DNA from: JBGTFE01 sp036403235
Lineage (GTDB): Bacteria > Acidobacteriota > Blastocatellia > Pyrinomonadales > Pyrinomonadaceae
Length of the DNA: 64,000 nt
NCBI GenBank assembly: GCA_036403235.1
Contig: DASWRI010000042.1
Span: 1 to 64,000, forward strand
Reading direction: 5' to 3'
The notes beneath the pieces are model-generated. The model was not told the origin of the DNA. It did not search any database and saw only the letters and a list, made by a program, of their open reading frames with translations. The stretch's first letter is position 1, and every line of letters starts with the position of its first letter. Below are positions 16,946 through 25,600 of this stretch, one piece after another. The position numbers were made by a program, and so were the translations under genes.

Positions 16946-17152
16946 GTCAGAGATGGAATCAAAGATTTCGCCATCAAATACGAAGGCGTGCGCGATGCAG
17001 ATACGCAATCCGGTAAAAAATATATGTTTTTCGGCCCGCCGACGTTTGTTTTTCCCGGTAAAAGAGGCGTTATGCTCTATTTTAGAGACGAATCGCCGAA
17101 AGATTATGCCGCCGGGCTTGGATTCGTATATTTCAGAAAACTGGTTTGCTGA
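16946..17152 (+). pseudogene. Remnant of an unidentified coding sequence
   Basis: An open stretch of 68 sense codons follows an in-frame TGA at 16943-16945 and ends in TGA at 17150-17152. It has no plausible start codon of its own. Codon choice is like that of real genes here, and the product (containing IKDFAIKYEGVRD, KKYMFFGPPTFVFPG and AAGLGFVYFRKL) reads like a folded protein. I do not recognise it. The most likely reading is the 3' end of a decayed or truncated gene. A chance ORF is possible. Confidence 0.3.
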
Positions 17153-17203
17153 TTTTTCCCGGTGCAAAGCAGTTTGGGGCAATTTATTTTAAGTATTTTT
17201 GCT

Positions 17204-17236
17204 AAAGAACCAGTTAGGGACTAATAATAGTTCTTT
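17204..17236 (+). other. Hairpin in the leader region of the thioredoxin-MsrB gene
   Basis: AAAGAAC (17204-17210) pairs with GTTCTTT (17230-17236), and inside it TTAG (17214-17217) pairs with CTAA (17221-17224). It lies 30 bases before the start codon. There is no T run directly after the stem, so it may be an operator or an mRNA leader structure. Function unknown. Confidence 0.35.
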
Positions 17237-17265
17237 TAAGCATTATAAATTCGAGGCACGAAGAT

Positions 17266-18357
17266 ATGAAGTTCAAAGTTATTGTATCGCTTTCGATTAT
17301 ATTAGCGGTCGCCGCGATGCTGGTCGCAATCGGCCAGACGCGCTCTATAAATTCCAAACAAGACAGCGTTTCGACGTCTGCAATCAAGAACTCGGAAAAC
17401 AAGCCGGGCGAGAAAGATTCGTCCGTGTTGCTTACCGCCGATGACTCGGCAACGGCAAACGCGCAGGATGTATTTATCGCGCCGGGCAAAGCTGAGCTCG
17501 CGCCGGCGCTCGCCGAAGGCAAATGGATTAATTCCGATTCGTTGACGCTTGAAAATTTGCGCGGGCGCGTCGTTATCGTCGATTTCTGGACGTTCGGCTG
17601 CTACAACTGCCGCAACACTCTGCCGACGCTCAAGCGTTTTGACGCCGCTTATCGTGATAAAGGCTTAACGATTGTCGGCGTGCATACGCCGGAATCGGAT
17701 TATGAAAAACAATTCGAAAAGCTTCAGGCCGCCGTCAAAAGTAACGGCATAAACTATCCGGTGCTGACAGACACAGACAGCGAGACGTGGCGCGCCTTCG
17801 CCATCGAAGCCTGGCCTTCGGTCGTTATTCTTGATAAGCAGGGCCATATCCGTTACAGGCATATCGGCGAGGGCGCGTATGATATACAGGAAAAAGTTAT
17901 CAAAACACTTCTGGCCGAGAGCGAAATTAAAACAGCCAGTTTAAATGATGACCGATACAATGGCGAGAAAATCGTAAAAACAGAAGAAGAATGGCGCAAA
18001 CAATTAACTCCGCAACAATTTTATGTTCTGCGCGAAAAGGGAACCGAGCGCGCTTTTACGGGTGAATACACTGACAATCACGAGCATGGCATATACTATT
18101 GCGCGGCGTGCGGTTTGAAATTATTCAGTTCCGATGCAAAATTTGAATCCGGCACGGGCTGGCCCAGTTTTTACGAGCCGATTGCCGCAGATAATGTGAC
18201 GGAAGTAAATGATAATAGTTTTGGCGAGACGCGCACCGAAGTCTTTTGCAGCCGCTGTCATTCGCATCTCGGGCACGTCTTTGACGACGGGCCGAAGCCG
18301 ACCGGCTTACGCTTTTGTATGAACTCGGTCGCGCTGAAATTTGAGAAGCAAAAATAA
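17266..18357 (+). CDS. Exported thioredoxin-like / methionine sulfoxide reductase B fusion
   Basis: 363 residues. Residues 4-24 are a signal anchor, so both domains should lie in the periplasm. A linker (25-85) precedes a TlpA/DipZ-like thioredoxin domain (about 88-210) with active site GCYNC (Cys112, Cys115) in the context DFWTFGCYNCRNTLP. The MsrB domain (about 225-360) has two zinc CxxC pairs (CAAC, CSRC), GTGWPSF and the catalytic Cys351 in RFCMN. MsrB reduces R-methionine sulfoxide, and the thioredoxin domain can recycle it. Neisseria PilB fuses thioredoxin, MsrA and MsrB. Here MsrA is the next gene, 21 bases on. GAGG lies 9 bases before the ATG. Confidence 0.9.
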   Translation: MKFKVIVSLSIILAVAAMLVAIGQTRSINSKQDSVSTSAIKNSENKPGEKDSSVLLTADDSATANAQDVFIAPGKAELAPALAEGKWINSDSLTLENLRGRVVIVDFWTFGCYNCRNTLPTLKRFDAAYRDKGLTIVGVHTPESDYEKQFEKLQAAVKSNGINYPVLTDTDSETWRAFAIEAWPSVVILDKQGHIRYRHIGEGAYDIQEKVIKTLLAESEIKTASLNDDRYNGEKIVKTEEEWRKQLTPQQFYVLREKGTERAFTGEYTDNHEHGIYYCAACGLKLFSSDAKFESGTGWPSFYEPIAADNVTEVNDNSFGETRTEVFCSRCHSHLGHVFDDGPKPTGLRFCMNSVALKFEKQK

Positions 18358-18378
18358 ATTAATGTCGGGGAGTTTTTT

Positions 18379-19059
18379 ATGTCAGATAAATTTTTTAGAG
18401 TACTTTCGATTTTATTCTTTGGGACAATTATATCGGCAGGCTGCAGCGGCGGAAGCACTTCTATAAAAACTGTAGCTGCCGAATCGACCAAATCACCGAT
18501 GCCATCGACTTCGGTTAAAGGCGAGCAAACCGCAGTTTTCGCCGGGGGCTGTTTTTGGGGTATGGAAGCCGTATTTGAACACGTTAAAGGCGTCAAAAGC
18601 GTTGTCAGCGGATATTCCGGCGGAACGTCCGGCGACGCCGAATATGAAACGGTCAGCACCGGCACTACCGGGCACGCCGAATCGGTCAAGGTCACATATG
18701 ACCCGTCAAAGGTAACCTATGAGCAGCTTCTAAAAGTATTCTTTTCGGTCGCCCACGACCCGACCGAACTAAACCGGCAGGGCCCGGACACCGGCAGCCA
18801 ATACCGTTCGGCTATTTTTTATGCTGGCGAGGAGCAAAAGCGTCTGGCTCAAGATTATATTGATGAATTAACCAGAACAAAAGTTTTTACGCGGCCGATT
18901 GTTACTCAACTCGTCCCGCTCGAAGCATTTTATCAAGCCGAGGATTATCACCAGGATTATCTTGCCAATCATCCTAATCAGCCGTATATAGTCATTAACG
19001 ACCAGCCGAAGGTCGAGAATTTACGCAAACAATTTCCTGAACTGTATATTTCAAAATAG
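18379..19059 (+). CDS. msrA: Peptide methionine sulfoxide reductase MsrA, lipoprotein form
   Basis: 226 residues. The signal peptide ends in a perfect lipobox ISAGC (Cys22), so the mature protein is membrane-anchored and extracytoplasmic. After a Ser/Thr linker the MsrA domain starts with the catalytic GGCFWGMEAVF (Cys58). It continues with SGYSGGT, GHAESVKVTYDP, HDPTELNRQGPDTGSQYRSA and EDYHQDYL. It reduces S-methionine sulfoxide in damaged envelope proteins, complementing the upstream thioredoxin-MsrB protein, which may also supply its electrons. GGGGAG lies 6 bases before the ATG. Confidence 0.94.
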   Translation: MSDKFFRVLSILFFGTIISAGCSGGSTSIKTVAAESTKSPMPSTSVKGEQTAVFAGGCFWGMEAVFEHVKGVKSVVSGYSGGTSGDAEYETVSTGTTGHAESVKVTYDPSKVTYEQLLKVFFSVAHDPTELNRQGPDTGSQYRSAIFYAGEEQKRLAQDYIDELTRTKVFTRPIVTQLVPLEAFYQAEDYHQDYLANHPNQPYIVINDQPKVENLRKQFPELYISK

Positions 19060-19173
19060 CTCGAAACAATTTTGATTATTTTTGAATATTAATGTCGCTT
19101 GTAAAGTATCTACCGATAAAAGGACAACAGAAAGAGAAGGATAATTACATCACATGCTTTGCGTCCGATAATA

Positions 19174-19193
19174 TAGATTATGTAATTAATCTA
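19174..19193 (-). terminator. Possible weak terminator overlapping the parB stop
   Basis: TAGATTA (19174-19180) and TAATCTA (19187-19193) form a 7-bp A/T-rich stem that contains the parB stop codon. No clean T run follows in the minus direction, so termination strength is doubtful. The 131-base gap from msrA to parB contains no other clear element. Confidence 0.3.
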
Positions 19194-20048
19194 CTTTTCA
19201 TTCTTTATTTTATCGAATGCTTCCTTCAAAGCTCGCAAAACGTCCTTTTTTTCGATGTCGAAGTTTTTTTCGAATTCGATTTCGAGCGTGAAGCCGTTTT
19301 CATCGGAAACAAATTGGAAAATATTTTTTTCTTTCGGAGATGCTTTTAAAATTTCCCGGTTCGGGCTCGTCTTTTCTTTTATGGGCCGGGCGGTCTGCCG
19401 GATTTCGTCGCGGTTTAGATTTTTGTTCTCGATATTATCTAAAAATGAATGCATCGCTTTTTCGTCAAATTGACGTGCGATTTCGAGCAGAGTCGATTTG
19501 GCGTTGATTTTAGCCTCACGGCAGCGCCTGCGGATATCCTCGGGCAGGCCCGCAATCGTAATCGATTCGGTGACGGTCGTACGGCTTTTGCTTATTTTCC
19601 CGGCAATCTCGTCGTGTTTATAGCCGAAGCGCACGCTTAAAAAAGCCAGGCCGTCGGCTTCTTCCCAGATTGTCAAATCCTTGCGCTGCATGTTTTCGAT
19701 GAGAGCGATTTCGGCAATCGACTGCTCGTCCAAATCGAGCTCGATACAAGGCACTTCGCTCAGCCCGGCCAGAGTGGCGGCGCGCCAGCGACGCTCGCCG
19801 GCGATAATCATCCACGTTCCGGCATTTCGATTCGGTTTGACGAGCAATGGCTCGAGAACGCCTTTTTGCTTGACGGAACTTGTAAGCTCGGTCAAATCGC
19901 CGATTTCGACGCGCGGCTGCCCCGGGTTCGGCTCAATCTTGTTAATCGGTATGGTTTTTCCGATAGAGCGGCCCGAGCGAGCCAATTCCTCGACATAATG
20001 AAAATCATGGCGCATTTTTACGTCAGACGGCAGACCTCTTTTAGACAC
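19191..20048 (-). CDS. parB: Chromosome partitioning protein ParB
   Basis: 285 residues. The ParB CTPase core (about 30-130) has PNPGQPR, the CTP-binding GERRWRAATLAG near residue 85 and ENMQRKDLT. A helix-turn-helix (KISKSRTTVTESI) follows at about 150-175 and a C-terminal dimerisation segment rich in acidic and basic residues at about 235-285. It binds parS sites and slides as a clamp. It overlaps parA by 8 bases. I found no clear match to the parS consensus palindrome in this window, so the sites must be elsewhere or diverged. Confidence 0.95.
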   Translation of the reverse strand: MSKRGLPSDVKMRHDFHYVEELARSGRSIGKTIPINKIEPNPGQPRVEIGDLTELTSSVKQKGVLEPLLVKPNRNAGTWMIIAGERRWRAATLAGLSEVPCIELDLDEQSIAEIALIENMQRKDLTIWEEADGLAFLSVRFGYKHDEIAGKISKSRTTVTESITIAGLPEDIRRRCREAKINAKSTLLEIARQFDEKAMHSFLDNIENKNLNRDEIRQTARPIKEKTSPNREILKASPKEKNIFQFVSDENGFTLEIEFEKNFDIEKKDVLRALKEAFDKIKNEK

Positions 20049-20796
20049 GCTTTAAAAACTCCTTACATAATTTTGTGTATTCAATCGAGCCGGAAGATTT
20101 CGGCGCAAACGAAAAAATAGCTTCCTTGTGCGCCGGCGATTCCTCAAGCCGTACGCTTCTCGAAATAATCGTATTAAACGCCTTTTTTCCGAAAACCTTG
20201 CGGATATGTCCTTCGACGTCTTTTGAGAGAGCCGTGCGCTTATCGAAAAGCGTTATCAGGACGCCGAGCAGATTTAACTCCGGATTCGGACGCGAGCGGA
20301 CTTTTTCAATCGTTTCCAGAAGGTCGTCAGTTCCCTCCAGGGCAAAATACGAAGATTGTATCGGAATTAAAACGTGATTGGCGGCGACAAGGGCGTTGAC
20401 CGTTATCAGGCCGAGCGTCGGCGGCGTATCGATAAATATAAAATCGTAGTTCGAGCGAATTTGCTCGATGCGGTCGCGGAGCCGGAAAATAGCGTCAAAA
20501 TCGCCGACGAGCTTCGCTTCGAGTTTGGCGAGACTGATTCGGGCCGGAACGATTTCCAGATTTTTGACGCTCGTCGGATAGATAAAATCGCTCCAGGGCT
20601 CATTCAATTCGGTAAACAGCTCGAAAGCGCTTCCGTCGATGCTTTCGGTGTTGACGAATGAAATTGAGCTATTGCCCTGCGGGTCTAAATCGACCAGAAG
20701 GACTTTTTTTCCGGCGAGGGCGCAGGCCGCCGAAAGGTTTATTGCCGTCGTCGTTTTACCGACACCACCTTTTTGGTTAGCAATAACGATAATCAT
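20041..20796 (-). CDS. parA: Chromosome partitioning ATPase ParA (Soj)
   Basis: 251 residues, the size of chromosomal Soj-type ParA without an N-terminal HTH. It starts MIIVIANQKGGVGKTTTAINL, so the deviant Walker A (KGGVGKTT) lies at residues 9-16. Walker A-prime VLLVDLDPQGNSS and Walker B FIFIDTPPTLG follow. It forms DNA-bound ATP dimers and, with ParB, moves chromosome origins. It sits 24 bases downstream of the bifunctional-nuclease-domain gene, in an apparent operon miaB, BFN, parA, parB. Confidence 0.95.
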   Translation of the reverse strand: MIIVIANQKGGVGKTTTAINLSAACALAGKKVLLVDLDPQGNSSISFVNTESIDGSAFELFTELNEPWSDFIYPTSVKNLEIVPARISLAKLEAKLVGDFDAIFRLRDRIEQIRSNYDFIFIDTPPTLGLITVNALVAANHVLIPIQSSYFALEGTDDLLETIEKVRSRPNPELNLLGVLITLFDKRTALSKDVEGHIRKVFGKKAFNTIISRSVRLEESPAHKEAIFSFAPKSSGSIEYTKLCKEFLKRV

Positions 20797-20820
20797 TTTT
20801 TATTGAAATTTTTCTCCAGT

Positions 20821-21285
20821 TTATCCGATTAAATCAGGCCAGTCTTCCGGCGTTTGAGTGACTTCTTCCGGTTCCGGTTCGGCTTGCGACGAAGCCGAAA
20901 TGTCCAGGACTTTTTGTTCGACGAAAATAGCGCTGTCGAGTCGAAGCGCCAGAGCGATGGCATCGGACGGACGGGCATCCAAAGTAATCGTATTTCCCTT
21001 TTCGTCCGACATTTCAATTAAAGCATAAAAAGTATTTTCGCGCAGGTCATTGATAATAACTCTTAAAATCCTGAGACCGGTCTCGAGGATTAGATTTCTC
21101 AGCAAATCGTGCGTCATCGGGCGCTGCGGAACAATTTTTTCGATTTCCAGAGCGATTGCGTTCGCCTCGTGGGCGCCGACCCATATCGGCAGAATCGATT
21201 CGGAATCGACACCCTTGAGCACCACAATCGGGTTGTTTGTGTTCGGATCCATTATTAAAGCACCAATTTTTACTTCAACTAGCAT
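20821..21285 (-). CDS. Bifunctional nuclease (BFN, DUF151) family protein
   Basis: 154 residues. The BFN domain fills residues 1-125: PIVVLKGVDSESILPIWVGAHEANAIALE, LILETGLRILRVIINDLRENTFYALI and LDARPSDAIALALRLDSAIFV are family motifs (only the ends are quoted as diagnostic). Plant homologues were described as nucleases with DNase and RNase activity; the bacterial role is unclear. An acidic tail of about 28 residues (EPEPEEVTQTPEDWPD) follows and is not part of the domain. It lies 13 bases after miaB and upstream of parA. Confidence 0.88.
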   Translation of the reverse strand: MLVEVKIGALIMDPNTNNPIVVLKGVDSESILPIWVGAHEANAIALEIEKIVPQRPMTHDLLRNLILETGLRILRVIINDLRENTFYALIEMSDEKGNTITLDARPSDAIALALRLDSAIFVEQKVLDISASSQAEPEPEEVTQTPEDWPDLIG

Positions 21286-21298
21286 ATCTTTTGAACAA

Positions 21299-22624
21299 TT
21301 AACAAATTACACCAAATAAGGTATTGGATTTACATTCCGTGATTCTGACATCGACAATTTTGCCCAGAAGCTCCGAGTCGGCTTTGAAATTAACGACCTT
21401 TTGACAGCTCGAATGGCCGGAAAACTCCGTTTCGCCCTTAACCGCCTTTTTTTCGACCAGCACTTTTACAGTCTCTCCGAGATATGTCTGGGAAACCTTG
21501 TTTTGATGATATCTCTGAACCCTTTCCAATTCTAAAAAGCGATCGGTTTTTTCTTCCCGAGAGACATCGTCGTCGAGCGCTGCGGCGGGCGTTCCGGGGC
21601 GCGGAGAATATTTAAAAATATATGCGCTGTCAAACTGACAATATTCTACAATTTTTTTCGTATCTTCAAAATCCTTTATGGTCTCTCCCGGAAATCCGAT
21701 GATAATATCGGTCGAAAGCGAAAGCTTTCGGGGCGAAGCTTTGATTTTGTCGATTTTCTCCATATAGCTCTCAATCGTATGCCCGCGGCGCATCGCTTTT
21801 AGAATTTGATTGCTGCCCGACTGCACCGGCAGATGCACCCAGTTGCACAAATTTTCGTTTTCGTCGATGGCATCGACGATATCCGTATGAAAATCTCTCG
21901 GAAAAGACGTCGTGAATTTTATGCGCTCCATCCCGGTTGCCGCCGCGGCGCGCAAAAGACGCGAAAACGGCGTCGCTCCGGGGAAAGATTCGAGTCCCGC
22001 ATCGATTTTTGGCCGATAGCTGTTGACGTTCTGCCCGATCAGATGAACTTCCTTAAAGCCTCTGTGCTTCAACTCCAGAATTTGTCGTATGATTTCGCCC
22101 GGCGCGAGGCTTTTCTCGCGACCGCGCGAGAACGGAACGATACAGTATGTGCAGAATTTATTGCAGCCCTCGATAATCGGCAAAAAGGCGACATAAGACG
22201 AATGTCTCTGCGCGTCGCTGACCGACCAGTCGTAAAATTCTTCACGCTCGCCGAGATCGACAAACGGGCCTTGACGCTCGAAGGCTTTCTCGATGGCGTT
22301 AGTCACGCGGCCGACGGCTTTTGTGCCGAGCACGAAATCGATGCCGTCCGCCTTTTTGAAAAGCGTCTCGCCTTCGAGCTGGGCGACGCAGCCCAACACT
22401 CCGACGACCGTTTTTTTATCTTTCGAGTTGCGAATCTGGCCGACTCTCGTATAAAGTTTGTGTTCAGCCTTTTCTCTTACCGAGCAGGTATTTAATAAAA
22501 CAACATCAGCCGAGTTTTCATTAGAGGTCATTTCAAATCCTTCGGACTCAAGCAGAGTTGCCACTCTCTCCGAATCGGAAACGTTCATTTGGCAGCCGAA
22601 AGTTTCTAAATAAACTTTTTTCAT
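21299..22624 (-). CDS. miaB: tRNA-2-methylthio-N6-dimethylallyladenosine synthase MiaB
   Basis: 441 residues. The N-terminal UPF0004 domain starts YLETFGCQMN and has NTCSVREKAEHK; its three cysteines hold one [4Fe-4S] cluster. The radical SAM motif is CNKFCTYC near residue 158, followed by PFSRGREKS. A C-terminal TRAM domain (about 375-438) ends the protein. MQMN-type start and CSVRE are typical of MiaB rather than MtaB or RimO. It thiomethylates i6A37 of tRNAs. It is divergent from dnaE with only 33 bases between the two starts. It is the first gene of the run that leads to parB. Confidence 0.93.
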   Translation of the reverse strand: MKKVYLETFGCQMNVSDSERVATLLESEGFEMTSNENSADVVLLNTCSVREKAEHKLYTRVGQIRNSKDKKTVVGVLGCVAQLEGETLFKKADGIDFVLGTKAVGRVTNAIEKAFERQGPFVDLGEREEFYDWSVSDAQRHSSYVAFLPIIEGCNKFCTYCIVPFSRGREKSLAPGEIIRQILELKHRGFKEVHLIGQNVNSYRPKIDAGLESFPGATPFSRLLRAAAATGMERIKFTTSFPRDFHTDIVDAIDENENLCNWVHLPVQSGSNQILKAMRRGHTIESYMEKIDKIKASPRKLSLSTDIIIGFPGETIKDFEDTKKIVEYCQFDSAYIFKYSPRPGTPAAALDDDVSREEKTDRFLELERVQRYHQNKVSQTYLGETVKVLVEKKAVKGETEFSGHSSCQKVVNFKADSELLGKIVDVRITECKSNTLFGVIC

Positions 22625-22657
22625 AAGACTTTCTAAGACGTGAAGTAAACGAATTAT

Positions 22658-25600
22658 ATGAAATTAGATTTCAAACCAAAAGATTTCGTACATCTACATC
22701 TGCATACCGATTATAGCCTTTTGCAGAGCGCAATCCAACTCAAACCCTTAGCAAAACGCCTCAAAGAGATGGACATGAAAGCGTGCGCGGCGACCGATTT
22801 CGGCAATATGTACGGCGCCATCTCTTTTTACAACACGATGAAAGCCGAGGAAATCCACCCGATTATCGGATACGAGGCTTTTTTAACATTTGAAAGCCGC
22901 TTTGACAAAGAACTGCACGTCAAAGCCGGCGAGAGACCTTATTACAATCTCGTTATACTGGCGACGGACATGGACGGATACTACAATCTGGCGTATCTCG
23001 CATCGAAAGCTTTTACCGAAGGCTTTCATTACAAGCCGCGCATCGATTTGGAGATTTTGCAGCAGAAAAGCAAAGGCTTAATCGCGCTGTCTTCGGGTTT
23101 TAACGGGCCAATCTGGCATTTTCTCAAACACGATAACGAGCAGAGAGCGCTGGAAAACGCAAAGCTTATGGAAGACGTTTTCGGAAAAGGAAATTTCTTT
23201 ATCGAAATCCAGGACCATAGTCTGGACGAAGAAAAGAAAATCCAGAAGGACATAATAAATTTTTCCAAAAAAAATGATATTCCGATCGTTGCCACGAACG
23301 ATGCGTACTACTTAAATCAGGACGATGCGCGCGCGCACGAGCTGTTGCTTGCCATCGGTGAAGGAAAGACCGTCAACGACAGCACCAGGACAATTCTGGG
23401 AAGCCCGAACTTTCACGTCCGCTCGGCCGAGGAAATGTGGCGGATTTTCGGCCGCGAGCTGCCGGAAGCGCTGCATAATACTTTGAGAATCACGGAGATG
23501 TGCAATTTAGAATTTCCGAACGAGAGCACTCTCACGCTGCCGCGTTATCCGATTCCGGAAAATTCGAAATGCGAGACGACGGACGAGTATTTTGAAAAAG
23601 TCGTGCTCGAAGGATTTGAAGCGCGCCGGGACGATGTCTGGCTGCCCATACAAAGCGCCGGCAAGCTTAAATACACACTGGCAGATTACGGTGAGCGAAT
23701 TCAAACAGAAATTACGACCATCAAAAATATGGGTTTTCCCGGGTATTTTTTGATTGTCTGGGATTTTATAAGGTACGCCAAGCGCAAAGGCATTCCGGTC
23801 GGACCGGGACGCGGCTCCGCCGCCGGCTCTCTGGTTGCTTATTGTCTGGAAATAACCGACGTCGACCCGCTGCAATACGATTTGCTTTTCGAGCGGTTTT
23901 TAAATCCCGAGCGCATTTCGATGCCGGATATAGACATTGATTTTTGCGTAAAAGGCAGAGCCGACGTAATAAATCACGTGACGGAAGTTTACGGGCGCGA
24001 ATCGGTCTGTCAGATTATCACCTTCGGAACGATGGCTTCAAAAGCGGCTATAAAAGACGTCGGGCGTGCTTTAAGCATGCCGTACGGCGATGTCGAAAAG
24101 ATAGCCAAATTAATACCGCCGCCGGTAAGAGGAAGAAACGTAAGCATCTCTCAGGCTTTGGAACAGGTCGCCGAGCTGAAAAGATTTACCGAAACCGACA
24201 ATAATATAAAAGACCTTGTGGATTTGGCGAGGCGTCTCGAAGGATGCGCGAGACATTCGTCGGTACACGCGGCCGGGGTCGTTATTTCGCCGAAACCTCT
24301 GCACGAGCTGGTGCCGGTTGCTAATTCAACTAAAAGCGAGTTGACGAGCCAGTACTCGATGAACGATCTGGAAAAAGTCGGCCTGCTTAAGATGGATTTT
24401 CTGGCGCTAACCACCTTAACCATAATAAGCGACTGCTTAAATTCCATTAAGCGAAAGGCCGGAACTGAAATAGAGTGGAATAAAATTTCACTCGACGATC
24501 CGAAAACGATGAGTCTTTTCGGCGAGGGCAGAACGGAAGCCATATTCCAATTTGAATCTTCGGGAATGCAGGAAATTTGCCGTCGCCTGAAGCCGAAAGA
24601 ACTTGAGGATTTGGCGGCGCTTAATGCTTTATATCGTCCCGGACCGCTCGACGGCGGGATGGTCGATGATTTTATCGCACGCCATCGAGGAGAAAAAAGA
24701 GTCCAGTACATCATTCCTGAAATGAAAGATATTTTGCAGAATACATACGGAATTCTTGTGTATCAGGAGCAAATCATGCAGCTCGCTCAAAAACTTGCCG
24801 GATACACACTAGGCGAAGCCGATATGATGCGGCGCGCGATGGGCAAGAAAAAACGTGAGGAGATGGCAAAGCATGCTGAAAAATTCGTCTCGGGGGCAGT
24901 CGCAAATAATATAAAAAAAGAGAAAGCCGAAGAGATATTTAATTTGATGGCGCAGTTTGCCGATTACGGCTTTAACCGGAGCCATAGTGTCGCCTATGCT
25001 TATCTTGCTTTTCAGACTGCTTATCTTAAAGCACACTATGCTGCTTACTTTTATGCAGCCGTTTTATCAAACGAAGCACAGGACACGACTAAGATTTATA
25101 AATATTCAAACGAGCTGAGAAGCGCCGGTCTGAAACTTTTGCCGCCGGATATAAACGAGAGCGATGCCGATTTCACCCCGATGGAAAACGCAGTCCGTTT
25201 TGGACTGAATGCGATTAAAGGATTGGGCTCGACAAGCGTGCAGGCCATAATCGAGGCCAGAAAAAGAGGCAGTTTTACTTCCCTGTTTGATTTCACGGCT
25301 AAATTGGACCAGGGGATTCTTAATCGCAGAGGACTTGAAAGCTTAATTTGTGCGGGCGCCTTCGATTCGTTAATGCCGGCTGAAATCAATGTTAATGTCT
25401 GGCGAGCAAGACTTTTTGCCGGTATCGACGGGTCTTTATCCCACGGACAAAAAATCTGGCAGGATAAAATGCGTGGTCAGAGCGGCTTGTTCGGCGCAAA
25501 TGAAAGCTCTGTAAATAATTTTCAAGTCGAATTGCCGGATGCTTCGGCCTGGAGTCAGGCGGAACTGTCGAAACAGGAAAAAGCGGCAGTCGGCTTTTAT

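Noticed and set aside
21806..22495. A 229-codon plus-strand ORF opposite miaB
   Set aside because: Antisense shadow of miaB caused by codon bias; low-complexity product rich in Arg and Ala.
19060..22624. parS sites near parAB
   Set aside because: I looked for the TGTTTCACGTGAAACA palindrome and near variants in this region and by eye elsewhere; none was convincing.
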